Source: Manis javanica (Eukaryota > Chordata > Mammalia > Pholidota > Manidae). Taken from it: DNA of 64,000 nucleotides. Numbering within the stretch: the stretch's first letter is position 1; each line of letters begins with the position of its first letter. The stretch spans positions 25,437,501-25,501,500 of the forward strand of contig NC_133157.1 of the NCBI RefSeq assembly GCF_040802235.1, read 5' to 3'. A program made the position numbers and the translations under genes. Below, one piece after another: positions 43,906-56,097 of this stretch. The notes below the pieces were generated by a model that had not been told where the DNA came from, searched no databases, and saw nothing but the letters and a program-made list of their open reading frames with translations.

Positions 43906-44810
43906 TAAATAGTATGAAAAGACTAAAGACAGCTTGGGAGAAGCTATTTGCAACACATGTAACAGACAAAGTTTGAATATCCATATTATATGGATTCATA
44001 ATAGAAATACAGGTGACCGATAAATAAATGAAAAGATTCTTAACTTTACACCTAATTAGGGAAATGAAAAATAAAACTATGAAACACCACTCTCAGCACT
44101 GTATGTTTGCAAAAATTTTAAAGACATAATATCCAAGGCAGCAAATAAAGTAGAGAAATGGGCGCTCTCACATCTGATGGAAGTGTGACTTGGCACACAG
44201 TTTTGGAGGACAATTTGGCAATGTCTGTCAAACTCAAAATGCAATTCCATTTTAAGTCTGCCCTACAGATATAATTGCACATGGCTGCAAAGATACAGCT
44301 ACAAGGATATTCACTACTACATTGTTTATAATTGCAGACACAAGGAAACAAAGTAAATGTCCATCAATAGGGACCATATCAAAAATATTCTGGTACATGC
44401 ATAGAGTAGTGAGCAAATATGAAAAACAATGAAGTAGCTATATATGTACTAGCATAGAAGCATCTGAAAATTTATATAAATGAATAAAGAAAAGCACATC
44501 TCCCAAAAAATTATTAAATAAATGATATGTTTGTATCTTCTTTTTAATATACTTAGGACAATGCCAAGACTATATAAATACCCACTAAATATTGGAAGTA
44601 TAAATGTCTTGTAAAACCTTGCTAGAGGAATGAATGATTGATGAGTAAATGAATGATGAATGAATGTGCACGAAATGTGAAAAATTTGTTTAGAAAAATA
44701 TGCAAAGTTACCTCAGTGTAATAGGAGGGAGGATCAGTTTTCATTTAATATCTTTTTATACATTGTTTTTAAATTTTTGCAGGTATAAACATGCTATTTT
44801 CACAATAACA
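43906..44810 (+). mobile_element. L1M ORF2 3' end and 3'UTR remnant
   Basis: Decayed L1 C-terminal blocks in order: 'gggagaagctatttgcaacacatgtaac', 'aattagggaaatgaaaaataaaac', 'tctgatggaagtgtgacttggcacac', 'ggacaatttggcaatgtctgtcaaa', 'gtttataattgcagacacaaggaaacaaagtaaatgtcc'. A short (GAAT)n-like patch lies at about 44627-44666. Confidence 0.8.
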
Positions 44811-44859
44811 GAAATAGAAAAACTAATCCAGCTTTTTTTTTAAAGATGTTAATACCTTA

Positions 44860-45495
44860 AACAACATTGAAAGATAATGGAAAGACAAAAAGAAAACATT
44901 TGCAACATATATAACAAAGTTAACTCCACAAAGTGTCATCAATTAATAAGATAAACAGCCAGAAAAAAAAGAGAGAAATGATATGTGTGGCTGACAGTAT
45001 GGTAATCATCCACCCATTATCTATTCTTCTTTTTTATGACCAGAGCCACACGATCCGGTGGGGCCAGCAGTGTGTTTATTACCCAAAAGAAGAAGTACAG
45101 ATGACCAAAAAGCATGTGAAAAGATATTCAATCTCACATAAACAGGGAGAAACAAATTAAAGCAAAATAAAAAATGGGTTTTGGCAGTTAGGTCAAAAAA
45201 AGAGAAAAAGATTTCTATGACCCAGTGTTGACAAGGACTTGGAGAAAGTTCTTGATCTCAATCAAAGTTGATGGGAGTGCAAATTGATAAGCAATTTGGG
45301 CAGTAATTTGATTTATCTATGAAATTTCAAAATACATCATTGTGGATCTAGAAATTCTATTTCTAGTCTATGTCCCACAGAATCCCTTATACAGTTACAC
45401 AAAGATATATATATATGTATGTACAAGAATGCTCACGAGAGGCTTGTTCATTAGCAACAATCTGAAAACAATTTTATTATCCATCAGTAGAGCTG
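44860..45495 (+). mobile_element. Second L1M ORF2 3' remnant
   Basis: 'gaaaacatttgcaacatatataacaaag' starts a second copy of the same L1 region, so it is a separate insertion. A roughly 115-bp piece (about 44984-45098) breaks its continuity. It resumes with 'atgaccaaaaagcatgtgaaaagatattcaa' and runs to 'caatctgaaaacaattttattatccatcag'. Confidence 0.75.
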
Positions 45496-46330
45496 CAAAC
45501 AAGACAGTGGGTCCAGATCTCTGCCCTGATGGAGCCTGCTTTCAGTGGGGGGCAGTGGAGATGTGATAAACAAGGAAGCAAGACATGTTCCAATAATGGA
45601 AGCACTATAAAGGAAATAAAACAAGGTGAGGTGATAGAGCACAGCGGAGAGGGGGGCAGGGCCGAAGGGAAACTATTGCATATGAAGCCACTAGGGGAGG
45701 CCTCCCTGGCAGGTGACATCAAGTTAAGATCAGATTGATGACAAAGAACTAGCCCGGCAAATGCAAGACAAAACATGGCAGGAGGGAGATGAAGGATAAT
45801 GAATAAGTAAGAAAATGGGACAAGATGACACTGGAGAGGAGGACAATGGCCCGAGATCATTTAGACCTCGAACTTGAGCCTTCAGAGAGTGTTTGGGAAG
45901 CCACTGGGGTATTAAGCAAGGGGGGACATGGCCGGGTTTACTATTTCTGAAAGATCGCTCTGGCTGCTGGCTGAAGAATGAATGGTAGGACATAACAATG
46001 GGAGGATGAAGAGCAGTTAAGAGGTCTTTGCAATGTGTCCTGGCGGTTTAGATGGGGTTGCTGGCAGTGGTGAGTGAGAAAAGTGCCCTGATACGGGCCT
46101 ATTTTGAAGGTAGAGCCTATAGGATTTGCTAGTGGGATTGGTCTTGGGGTCTGACAACAAAGAAGGAATTGAGGATGTCTCCAAGACTTGGGGCCTAAAC
46201 AGTGGGGCAGGATGTAGCATGATTTACTAAGATGAGAAAGCTCAGAGGAGAAGGTTTACTGGAGAAAGGCCAGAGTCCATTTCGGACTTGTTAAGTTTGA
46301 ATGTCCTATGAGCCAGGCAAGTAGAGATAA
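45496..46330 (+). repeat. L2 copy
   Basis: 'ctctgccctgatggagcctgctttcagtggggg', 'acaaggtgaggtgatagagc', 'aggcctccctggcaggtgacatcaagtta', 'aagatcgctctggctgctggctgaagaatgaatgg', 'tattttgaaggtagagcctataggatttgctagtggga' and 'ttgttaagtttgaatgtcctatgag' give a long L2-type body in order. No frame survives. Confidence 0.75.
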
Positions 46331-46588
46331 AATTGGAAATTAACATATATATTTGCAAACGCACAGAGAAAAATCCGGTTGGTTATCCACCTAACTGATA
46401 AAGGGATTCTCTCCAGGAAGTGGAATTGGGGGTTAGGGAGGAGAGATGAAGCGGGGGAGAAGCTGCTTCTACATTTGACTTTATATACATCAATAAGGTT
46501 TGAAAATTGTTACAATGAATATGTATTACCTTGAAATTTAAATAAATGAATATAAATAAAAGACGACTAACTGAGTGGTTTTGAAATT
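46331..46588. other. Unique AT-rich sequence
   Basis: Nothing supported. Confidence 0.4.
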
Positions 46589-46930
46589 TTTCCCCAGAGC
46601 TTTTTCTTCAAACAAAATCTTATCCAGAATGCACTTCCCTCTGTCATCATTCAGGTCTCAGCTCCAACATCACCTCCTAGAGAGGCCATCCTTCACCGCA
46701 GGATACAACGCAGCTCCACGGCCGCCTTCCCTCAAGTCACTTGAGCACACACCCTGGTTTGTTGCACTCATATCATTTACAACTCAAAACTGACTTGTCT
46801 ATTTGCTTGCTTGTCTTCCCTACTAGACTCTAACAGTCAAGAGAGCAAGGATACTGTGTCTTTTTCTCCTAATATCTCTAAAATCTATGACAGTGAGTTG
46901 CATATGTACATACTCAATAAATACTCCTTA
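46589..46930 (+). repeat. L2 3' end
   Basis: 'cacttccctctgtcatcattcaggtctcagctccaacatcacctcctagagaggccatcc' through 'cttccctactagactctaac...gagagcaaggatactgtgtc' and 'acatactcaataaatactcc' is a typical L2 3' end. Confidence 0.8.
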
Positions 46931-49084
46931 GATTAAAATGAACTTCAATTTTTCATCAAGATAAAAAGTTGAGCTGCTTCAATCGAATTGAAGCCAGGGG
47001 TCCAGAGCCTTTTCATCACCTCTCCCATCTACTCCTCACCACTGCTGGGTGCCCTAAGGTGCATCCAAGGGCCCCCCAAGGCCCCCCAAGAAACACTGTA
47101 GAAACACCCAGGATGGTCTGATGGTCAGACCTCTTCCAGTTCAGGCAGGCTACAAGGGTCTGACTCTAGCCTGCCTTCTCAGGAAACCCACCTGCCTCAG
47201 GTCCTGTCCATCACCACCAGAGCAGGTCTGCTATACACTCAGCTCTAAGTCCTGCCTTTCTCTTTCCAGCTCACCTCCACCACCCGAAATGCTCTTCCGA
47301 GGCATCCCTCCTGCCAGGTGCTCCTGGCTGTACCTGCTACTCCTCCACCGTTCCTGCTCTCAGAGTTACCAGCAAGTGCTGGCCCTTGCTCAGCCCTGCC
47401 CTGGGCACAGCGCACCCAGAGTCAAACACGCCAGAGCACACGGGAAATAGCCCGGACGAGAGTCAAATCCGGCAGAGTCCCCTGGCATTCCAGTGGCTCT
47501 CACGGGCATGTGGTCAAATCCAGCTGGGTCTCTGGTTCTTTCTCAAGCCTTCCTGATTATCCTGAGGCCACACTCAGGATTAAATAAAGACTGGCAGCCT
47601 TCATGCAGTCAGTTGCTGTCTTTATGAGAATGGATGGTGACGTTGCCCCACCTCCAGGAAAGGGAAATGCCACCTGTCTGTCTCATTTGGCCTCGATGCC
47701 ACTTCAAGCAGAGGTTGGCGGCTTCCCTGGGCATTGTCTTCTGCCCCTCTGTGGCCCAGAAGCGGCAGCCTCATCCTCAGGCTGACCCCTCCGCAGCCTC
47801 AGCCCAGGCCAGGACCTTCCCTGTGTGCCTGCCTTGGTCCAGGGCCAGCACAGCTCATCAAGAGCCCAGCAGGGAACCAGAAGCATGGCACGTATTCAAT
47901 ACCCTACCTACAGGGAAGTCCCTGCCACTCTCAGGACCTGCCACAGGGCAGAATCACCTTCTTTCTGCCCAGTGACTCCCTTGGCTGACGGATGTGCCTC
48001 TGCTTCTGTGAGGGCTGAGGGTGGAGCCCAGGTAGGCAGAGCCTCAGGGATAAGGCCCCGAGAGCCCAGAGCAGTGAGAGGGCCCTGCAGCCCTCACTGC
48101 AGAATCTCTGAAAAAGGAGAGGGCTGAAGGAACACGCTGGCCCCCTTCCCCAGAGCCCAGTACACGGTGCTCAGGGGCCATCTGCTGGCAGCCTGGGGCA
48201 TGTATGGCTCTGGGGGTGGGGCTGCAGAGTGCCAGGGCTACTGCAGGGACACACACACAGAGGCACCCCAGTACATGGCATACACACATAGAGACATGCA
48301 CCTCACATGCCCAGGCATGGATGTGCATACACAGAGAGCTGCACATGTGCAGCCACGAGCCAAGGCACGCAAGCACTAGATGTGCCATGACTCCCGTGTG
48401 CTCACAGGCATGTACCTGCACACCCATAAGCACACAGGAGCACACGCATGGGAGTGAGGACCCTGACCAGGCCCATTCCTCCCACATGGTCCCTTCTGCA
48501 ATTCCCTTTCTCCCAGCCATCACCTGGGGAAAGAGAGGCCCACATGGCCTCTGCCCTTCTGCTCTTCTGCTCTTAGGAGGCTCACGCCATGGCTCAGGTA
48601 CCAGGGGCCCCTCACAGGACCTCAGCCCCACCTCAGCACAGGATAACTCTGCCTCACATAGCTTCTCCTCACCTGTGCCCGTGTGTCTGAATGACACGTA
48701 CACAGAGGCAGAGGGGTGCCCCAGCAGCTCGAGGACGGGACTCAGCCTCAGCTGACAGTAATCTCAGTCTGAAGATGAGCTGCCCACTAAGCCCCAGGTG
48801 GAGGCCGTAGCACAGGTGTCAGATCTAGAAAGATGGAAGGCCATGCTCCTGGCCCCTCTAAGCTACAGCTGTGGGCAGGCATCTCTGAGGGCTTGTGCAG
48901 TGAGGTTCAAGGAGAGGAAGGGAACAAATGCTCACCCAGTGCCTGCCGTGTGCAGGATGGTTCCCAGGTTACCAGACTCCAGCCTACTTCCCTCCACAGC
49001 TCACCAGAGTAAGGCATCCCCAAGTCCTGTTCTTTTTTTCCTTAAATATCCCTCAGATCTTCCCACTGAGGCACTACATCTAAC
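46931..49084. other. GC-richer unique region with CA-rich tract
   Basis: Longer open frames here (for example 48044-48703 minus, 48204-48755 plus) follow from high GC and the CA/TG-rich patch, and none shows a domain. About 48240-48470 is an imperfect CA-rich low-complexity tract (acacaca, catgcac and related units). No exon is called because no conserved protein or splice pair can be supported. Confidence 0.45.
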
Positions 49085-49690
49085 CTTCCATTAGCTCTTG
49101 TCTGGGCCAGTGCCACAGCCTCCCTGAGCCCCTGACCCAGTCTTGTCCCATCCAATCTGCTCCCCACCATTCAGACCAGACTGGTTTTCACAACACAAAG
49201 CTTCAAGTCTCCTAATGGCTTCAGTGTCTTCTTTCCCCAAGGACTAAGACCAATATCTGAATCTGCTTTGCATGCTCACCAGCCTCTCCAGTCACATTTA
49301 TCACTTCCAGCCCCTCTTTTCTGCCATTCCACACTGGCTGTTTTCAGTCTCTCAAAAGCCCTTTGCTTCCTCGCATCTCAGGGCTTTGCTCACGTTCTGT
49401 TCCTCCCCTCCCCTGTTCCCATCCCCTGGCCTGAGAAGCTTCTCCTTCCACTCCCTCCTCAAACGTCAGTTCCTCCTGCATGCCTCCCTTGCCCCCGATC
49501 CTCTCTCCCTGTGAAACACCCACAGCTCCCTGAATGTTCTCTCACAACACACAGCAGCGCTTGTAATTTCCTATTTGTGCTGTTCTGTGATTTCCCTCCG
49601 TCTGCTCTGTCCCCGATGCTCCAAGCTCTGCATGGAGAGAGACCTTGTCTCCTGCTCTCTTTTTTATGCCCAAGTTCCCAGAAATTCTAT
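49085..49690 (+). repeat. L2 3' region
   Basis: 'agtctcctaatggcttcagtgtcttctttccc', 'cattccacactggctgttttcagtctctc', 'tctcagggctttgctcacgttctgttcc', 'ctcctcaaacgtcagttcctcctgcatgcctccc' and 'gcatggagagagaccttgtctcctgctc' follow L2 in order. The open frame at 49268-49705 is a by-product. Confidence 0.75.
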
Positions 49691-51400
49691 ATTCTGCCAA
49701 GATGATATTCAAACCAAGTCCCTCTACCTCCAAACAACATCCCCTAATTCAACAAGTGTCTCCGTGTCCCAGAGGGAACAAAGCTGGCAGGACAGTGCCA
49801 GGAACAAGCACTGGTCCTTTCTGGGTCCTGGGATCCCTGGCTTTCTAGATTCATCCCTGGTGTATTGATCCAAATGCAGCCATCCTATTAGCCCCAGCAC
49901 GCAGCCGGTTAGGCTGTGTATTTGTTTCTACCTTGGTAGGCCTGTAATACTGTCTTTCTTGAGCAAAATAATAACAATCTGATTGACAAAAGACAGCATT
50001 TACCTGCCATCTCTGGTTGGTGATTAATAAAACAAACCCAGGATCTAAAGAAAAAGACCAGCAGATAGTCACATCTTCTTGGGAGGCAAGGGAAAGCTTT
50101 CTAATCATGGTACCAAGGGCATACATAATAAAGAAAACATCGGCCAAGTAAAAATGTTAGTTTGGTGCACCTTTTTAGATAGTCACCACCCAACATACAA
50201 ATCAGGCCTTTGGAGCTCTTGAGGGCCGAGGTAGACAAGCCTCCTTCACAGGAGCAGCTGTGCAACTGTGGGGTCTCTTACTCAAAAATGATTAAGAATT
50301 TTAAGGGTGTGACAGCAGAGCATTAAGCCAAGCTCAGGGCCTTTGTCACAGTGCAGCTACACAGGTTACACACCCATGAAGCCAGCCCCACTCCTTCACC
50401 CGGAGAAGCTGGCGAGCCCAGAACTACCCACACCGCAAGTCCTTTCTGGGAACATTCATTCACTGCACACCTCCCCTTTGGCCAGTTCTTGCCCTCACGA
50501 AGCTCACAGCCAGTGGTGAAAGAGCAGCCAGTGCAGAGCTGAAAAGGTAATTCAGTGGAGCTTTACCTCCTGGAGGCAAGGGAGGTGCATGGGCTCCATT
50601 CCAGATCCCAGAACCTCAGGGGCTGAGACAATGAGATGTCAAAGTGCAAACACGGCCTTGGGGTTGTCTCATGCACAATGCTCTGAAAATTACTTTACTC
50701 ACACTCTGTAAAGGCCTGGGTGCGTTTTGGAGGAGGGAGTTACAGAAAATCTGGCTGCAGTGAGCTAACCCTGTGCTACAGGGAGGTGAGGGTCACTGGA
50801 GAGCCAGACGTCCCCTCAAGGTCCTCTACAGCTTCATGCCAGTAAACAGCACTCCTTGAACAGGAATCCTGACTGATACAAATCACCCCAGACAACTCTG
50901 CCTCTTTTTGCCAACAGGGTGGGAAGTTTGAGAGCTGCTTCTCCCAGAGTCCTGAGCTGCAATGTTTTTGCCAAAGAAGGGCCAGAGAAGAGATCAAGGC
51001 AGCCATCAACTCCTTATAAAAAGAGTTTATAAGATAAGAGCCAAATAATAAAATTAATTGCCAGCATTGTTGTCCGATGTAACTCTGGGCAGGGGAAAAT
51101 CCTGGGGCAAAACACCTTTGGAACAGAAATCAGTCAAAGGGAGAAGTTAAGTGGGAGAAACCCAGTTATTGCTCACAGGCAGTCATCCACTTCTGCTCGC
51201 CCGTGTCTCTCACAACTCTGCTGCAGAAAAAAGGAATCCCACCCAACCTCTCTGGTCCAGTTATGCCTTCTGCTGCTTGCTCCCCCTTGTAAATGCCTAC
51301 TGATGTGGAGATGGACTTCTCTCCACCCCTTGAAAACACCTATTGATAGGGAGATGTGCTACAGCCAGGCAAGAGACTCCAGAAATATTGAAGTTTCACC
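49691..51400. other. Unique sequence, no supported feature
   Basis: A short L2-like patch at about 50440-50530. Otherwise nothing I can support. Confidence 0.4.
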
Positions 51401-51524
51401 CACATCCACTACACTGAACCAAGCACTGTGTTAAGAGCTTTCACATTTAACCTTCACAAGAGTTTTCTAAGGTCTGTTTTATCCCCATCTTGAGGTCTGG
51501 GAAGACTGATGTTTTTGTTTTAAT

Positions 51525-51765
51525 TTAACACTCATGCAGTACTTATCATGTATCAGGCACTGCCCTAAAAGCTTCACAAATATTAACTCATTAAATCCAC
51601 AAAGCCACCCTATAAAGTAGGTACTCTGGGTATCAGTCCCTTTTTACTGATGGGGAAACTGAGGCCAGAGGGTGAACTTACTCAGTGTCCTGTAGATAGT
51701 AGCTGGTAGGCAGGTTGGCTCCAGAATCCCTGCCCTTAACTGTTGTTGTATCACCTCTCTAGACT
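51525..51765 (+). repeat. MIR
   Basis: 'cagtacttatcatgtatcaggcactgccctaaaagcttcac...taaagtaggtactctgggtatcagtccctttttactgatggggaaactgaggccagaggg' is a clear MIR. A shorter related stretch precedes it at about 51405-51500. Confidence 0.8.
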
Positions 51766-51899
51766 CAAAAGGCAGACAGAAAGATACTAAGGTCAACTCC
51801 AAAGCCCAGATTGCTAGGTTATATGCTCTTCGGGCTTAAATTACGTAAGTACTTGGGAATGTCAAAGTACTGCATCACTTTTTCAAGGAAGCAGCTAAC

Positions 51900-52160
51900 A
51901 TGGATTAAGACGTTGGGTTTTAGATTAAGACAAACCTGGATTCAAATCCTAGCTCTGCCATTTGCCAAACTGGGAAGCCTGGACAACTAACTTTAGCTCT
52001 ATGCCTCAGTTTCTTTAAACTATAAAATGGACATAATGATACCACCTACCTTTTAGAGTTGTAGTGAGGATTTAATGAGATAACACAAATAAAACTCTTT
52101 GCACAGGGCCAGACCCAGAGTAAGCACTCAATACAGGTTCATGGCTACTCCTTTTAACAC
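51900..52160 (+). repeat. MIR, well preserved
   Basis: 'ggattcaaatcctagctctgccatttgcc', 'atgcctcagtttctttaaactataaaatggacataatgataccacctaccttttagagttgtagtgaggatttaatgagata' and 'agtaagcactcaatac' cover nearly the full MIR. Confidence 0.85.
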
Positions 52161-52224
52161 TGTTATCATCTTCATTTCATCAACCTAGATTGAGAGACAG
52201 TGGGGCAGAGTGAGAAGATCATGG

Positions 52225-52360
52225 AATTAGGAGACAGGAAATCCTGGATTAAAATGTAGCCACAGAAACTGTTCACTGTGCCATCTTGGGCAAGTCACTG
52301 CTAACTCCCTTTCCTCCTCTATAAATGGAGATTGTAATAAAAGCTACCTATCCCAGCATT
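52225..52360 (+). repeat. MIR fragment
   Basis: 'ggcaagtcactgctaactccctttcctcctctataaatggagattgtaataaaagctacct' matches the MIR core. Confidence 0.65.
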
Positions 52361-52457
52361 TGTCAAGAACACATATGCTCATATGTGTCAAAAGGACATG
52401 GTTATCTTTCTACAAACATAAACATGTCGGTCATCAGTTGTGTGACCTAAAATAGCC

Positions 52458-52805
52458 TACATATAGGGGGCTGAATGGTGACCCTAAAACACATATGTAC
52501 ATCCTAACCCCTGGAGCCTGGATGTGTCCTCTTTTGGGAAAAGGCTCTTTGCACGTGTAAGTTACAGCTCTCAAGAATGGCTCCTCCTCGATTACCTCGA
52601 TGGGCCCTAAATCCAATGACAAGCTCCTCTGAGAGGAGGGAGAAGACTTAAGACAGAAGGCCATGGAGGGAGAGACCCAAGTGGTGCCGCCACCAGCCAA
52701 GGGGTACCTGCAGCCACCAGAAGCCAGGTGAGAAGGGGCCAGTTTCTTCCTTTAAGCCATTATGGCAATTTGTTATAGTAGCCCCAGGGTGCTAACCAAT
52801 ACACT
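52458..52805 (+). mobile_element. MLT1-type MaLR LTR, plus strand
   Basis: 'ggggctgaatggtgaccc', 'cctaacccctggagcctggatgtg', 'aaaaggctctttgcac', 'atgggccctaaatccaatgacaag', 'gcagccaccagaagccagg' and 'ggcaatttgttatagtagcccc' are the MLT1/MST-type LTR landmarks in order. Confidence 0.85.
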
Positions 52806-52855
52806 GGGTCCCTGCAGCGGGGGAGGCAGGCAAACCCCCAAGGAAGCTGTATGAG

Positions 52856-53262
52856 CTCGCTTGAGCTGCCATAACAAAACAACACAGACTGGGGAAGCAG
52901 TACACATTTATTTCTCAAAGCTCTTAAACTCCAACTAGGACGTCTCAGAGGCTAAAAGCTGGTGATCAAGGTGCCGGCAAAGTCATCCTCTGCTGAGGAT
53001 GCTCTTCCCGGCTATCGACATCGCCTTCTCTCTGTGTCTTCGCATGGACTTGCCTTTGTGCGCGTTCAGAGAGAGAGAACTCTGGTGTCCTTTCCTCTTC
53101 CTGGAAGAACACCTGTTTTACTGGATTAGCGGCCCACCTTTATGGCCTCCTAATCTGAATTACCACCGTAAAAGCCACATCTACAAATACAGTCACATTG
53201 CGGGCTGGAGCTTCAACATAGGAATTTAGGAGGAGGGGGGACCCAGTTCAGCCCGTAACAGA
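52856..53262 (-). mobile_element. MLT1/MST-type MaLR LTR, minus strand
   Basis: Read on the minus strand it begins 'ctgttacgggctgaactggg' and ends at 'gttttgttatggcagctcaagcg', with the 'caaatacagtcacat' and 'tgtgtcttcgcatgg' landmarks visible on the plus strand. It lies about 50 bp from a plus-strand relative, head to tail in opposite orientation. Confidence 0.8.
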
Positions 53263-53960
53263 GGCGATGTGAAGAACATGTTAAAATCCAGAGCAAATGG
53301 AATCATTCCACTGTGGCAAGAAGAAGCATTTTGGAGCACAAGCCAGGTTCCTGGAGTGGGCCCCCTCGGGCTCTCCTCAGTAAAGGGGGACTGGCAGGAA
53401 AACTTCCTGTGCCCTTGGCCACCTGCTCAAGTTGGTCTCACATGCCGTGTATGCCCAACCACTAATATTCCCCTTTATTTTATTAGTAAAGTGGTTGGTC
53501 TCCCAATAGGAAAACAACCATAGAATTTCATTTTTGAAAAGTGAATTCGTAGATTTGAAATACTCCCACAAATTTCTAAATCCCTTCAAACCTGATGAGG
53601 GGATGTGTTTATAAAAAAATATCTGGATAGATTTGGGTTTTGAACAGCAAAGATGACTGGAGTTAGTCTATTGCAGAATTATTAAAATGCAGTTTATCCC
53701 CAAGTGAATCCAAGTGGCACAATTGTAAACAGGATTTGGGATTATACAGCAAAACAGCCAGGGTAACTACTCTGAAACTTGAAGAGTTTCACAATGTTAC
53801 CGTAAAGTCCTCTAGCACCTTTTAAAATCAAAGGAAATTGGTCTTATGGTTCTCTATTAGGTTAGGTTTTAATGAAAATAAACAATGCAAACTTTTTAAA
53901 TCACCCTGGCTTCAAAAACAGACAGCTGATTACCATCCACTATTGCAGTACCCATTTCCT
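53263..53960. other. Unique sequence, no supported feature
   Basis: Nothing I can support. Confidence 0.4.
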
Positions 53961-54115
53961 TTGAATGTTCACAATTATTTGTTCAGTAAATATTTACTCA
54001 GCTCCTACTATGTGCCAGGCATAAGGCTGGATCCTGGGGATTTAATCATGAACAAAAAGAGACAATGCCTAGCCAGAAGGTGGGTTCACAGTCCGCATTG
54101 GTGTCAGATCAAGGG
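53961..54115 (+). repeat. L2 fragment
   Basis: 'cagtaaatatttactcagctcctactatgtgccaggcataaggctggatcctggggatttaatcatgaac' is the L2 '...tgtgccaggcactg' block. Confidence 0.75.
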
Positions 54116-54880
54116 ACTAAAGCTGGGAAACAGGAAGGTAGCCCGAGCACAGGGACTCAGTAGGGCAGCCAGGACACAGGCTAATTACAGGCTACCCCTC
54201 AAGGTTTATGGAAACTCAGGAATAGTAAAACCACTGCCTGAAGTGGGTTTCCTCATACAGGGATGGAGAAGATGAGGTGGAGCACACTTCAGGCCACAGC
54301 AGGGGTCCCAGAAGCCCTGTGCTGGGTGCCCCTTCCCAGTTCTAGCAAGGAGATGGATGCAGCACTGAGCCCACCCACCTGGGGGGAGGAGAGGCGCCTA
54401 CAGTAGATGCTCACTTCTGGCTTCAGCTGAACGGGCATGGAACAGGGACAAGAAAGCACTTCCAGAGGAACACTGGTGCATCCAGTTGGAAGATGAGACC
54501 AAAGATAATAGTCCAGAAAGTAAGGCTGGACTCATGTGGGGAAAACTGGGTGGTCAGGGACTTCCCCAAGCATTTTGGATTTTAAAGCTCAAAAACCAAA
54601 TAATGCACACTTAAAGTTCTAAGTTTACAGTGAGTCTGGGATGCACCTCTGACTTTCCTGGACCTGTCACTCTTTCATTAAAGAGCCCCCTCTGGTCTCT
54701 GATCACTGGAGCAAGCATGAGAAAGTCAAAGGAGAAAGAGGGGAGCAGGTTGGTCACCATTCATCACATAAACTTAAAGTCAGTTCTGTTCTTCTTGGAT
54801 TTTTTTCCTACCTGGTCTTATCCTTCCTGGAAACATGCAGTGTCTTCCAAACTTAAATAGTGTCCAAAAACAAAAAAGTA
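54116..54880. other. Unique sequence, no supported feature
   Basis: Nothing I can support. Confidence 0.4.
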
Positions 54881-54909
54881 AGGGCAGATAAGACTTTTTT
54901 ATCTGCCCT
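54881..54909. repeat. Perfect 11-bp inverted repeat (hairpin)
   Basis: AGGGCAGATAA, a 7-base loop, then TTATCTGCCCT. Small and AT-looped, with no element around it that I recognise. Confidence 0.7.
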
Positions 54910-55035
54910 GTATTAAAGAGATCCTGGAATCTTGACCTTGGAAAAGCCATGGCCTGTTAAGCCTCATTTTTCATTTTTCAGAATGGGAATAAATGGTGAT
55001 AAAAACCTAGCTCACAGAGCTAAGGTGGGAATTAA
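54910..55035 (+). repeat. MIR fragment
   Basis: 'agcctcatttttcatttttcagaatgggaataaatggtgataaaaacctagctcacagagctaag' follows MIR order. Confidence 0.6.
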
Positions 55036-55224
55036 AGAATTTTACATGATTTGCACACATGTATACGTCAGCAATTATTGTTATTGACATGCCGATCCAC
55101 AAGGGAGAAGAGACCTGGAAGCTCCCTCAGCTGGGCCCTGTCCTCCCTTCCTGATGCCTGAACGTCCCCTGCGATAGGCCCAGAGGTTGTCACCCTCAGC
55201 ATCTATCTCCACGGATAAGGAATC

Positions 55225-55600
55225 CATCAAGAACAATAATAATGGCATTTACTGAGCACGCACTATGCATCTGGCGCTATGCTAAATGTTTCCACTGCAT
55301 GATCTGGCCTTATCTTCAAAATCAGTGAGGCAGTGATGGTTGTAGCATTCTGTGAACATATTAAAAACCATTGATTTATATGCTTAAATGGGTAAAATAT
55401 ATCTCAATAAAACTTATTTTTAAAAAACTTGTTAAGATAGAAACTGCTACTATCCTCATTGTACAGGAAGTCACTGAAGCTTAGACAGGTACAGTAACTT
55501 GCCTGAGGTCACACAGCTAGCAGGGGACAGAGCCAAGACACCCACCTCCCAGGCCAAGTGTATAAACACCACTCCCCTGTGTGCGCCTCTGTGAGAGCAG
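55225..55600 (+). repeat. MIR split by an L1 3' tail
   Basis: The left MIR part ('catttactgagcacgcactatgcatctggcgctatgctaaatg', to about 55330) and right part ('tatcctcattgtacaggaagtcactgaagcttagacagg...gcctgaggtcacacagctagcagg', from about 55450) flank an unrelated L1-like tail. Confidence 0.75.
55331..55445 (+). mobile_element. Short L1 3' tail inserted in a MIR
   Basis: 'ttgtagcattctgtgaacatattaaaaaccattgatttatatgcttaaatgggtaaaatatatctcaataaaac' then an A-run is the L1 3'UTR terminus with its AATAAA. A strongly 5'-truncated insertion. Confidence 0.65.
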
Positions 55601-55924
55601 CTTCCGCCTTGGGCCTTGGTCTCTGGGAGCCCTGGCCTGAGCAGCATTACACGGACTCCCCCTGCAGCCCATGAGGCAGTCTGAACCTGTGTTGGATAAT
55701 GTGGGTCTTCAACAAGTTTCTGCATCTGCTGGGCCAAATCCGGCTATGTGGAGTTTCCACCCCTTCATGCTGCTTCTCCCTCTGGAACAGTGTGAAGTAG
55801 GAATGCTCTGCCCTGTCTGAGGGGCCTGCGGGTGTCAGAACATGGTGAGAGATTACCCTGTCTCTTCTTTTCTCCTTGGCCTGACAGATGCATGTCCGTC
55901 AGAAGCTTGCAGATTACAGAGCCG

Positions 55925-56097
55925 GAAGGCCAGTGGTTCCCCAAATCAGTCTGGGGATTCTGGCTGCACCAGAGTTCCCCAGAGGCTTTCAAAAAATCCC
56001 AATCCCACTGAGACAGCCCAAATCAGCAGATGTAAACCCAGGGGTCCATATTTTTTAAAAGCTACCAAATGATTCCAGTCAGGAGCATGTAAGAAAC
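55925..56097 (+). mobile_element. MER5-type hAT transposon fragment
   Basis: 'agtggttccccaaatcagtctgggg', 'ggctgcaccagagttccccagaggctttcaaaa' and 'cagatgtaaacccaggggtcc' follow MER5A in order, with the 'agtggtt' terminal block at the left end. Confidence 0.65.

Noticed and set aside
48044..48755. Long overlapping open frames on both strands (219 and 183 codons)
   Set aside because: They lie in GC-rich and CA-repeat sequence, overlap each other, lack any recognisable domain and show no splice context.
49268..49705. 145-codon open frame
   Set aside because: Coincides with a decayed L2 3' region and has no domain.
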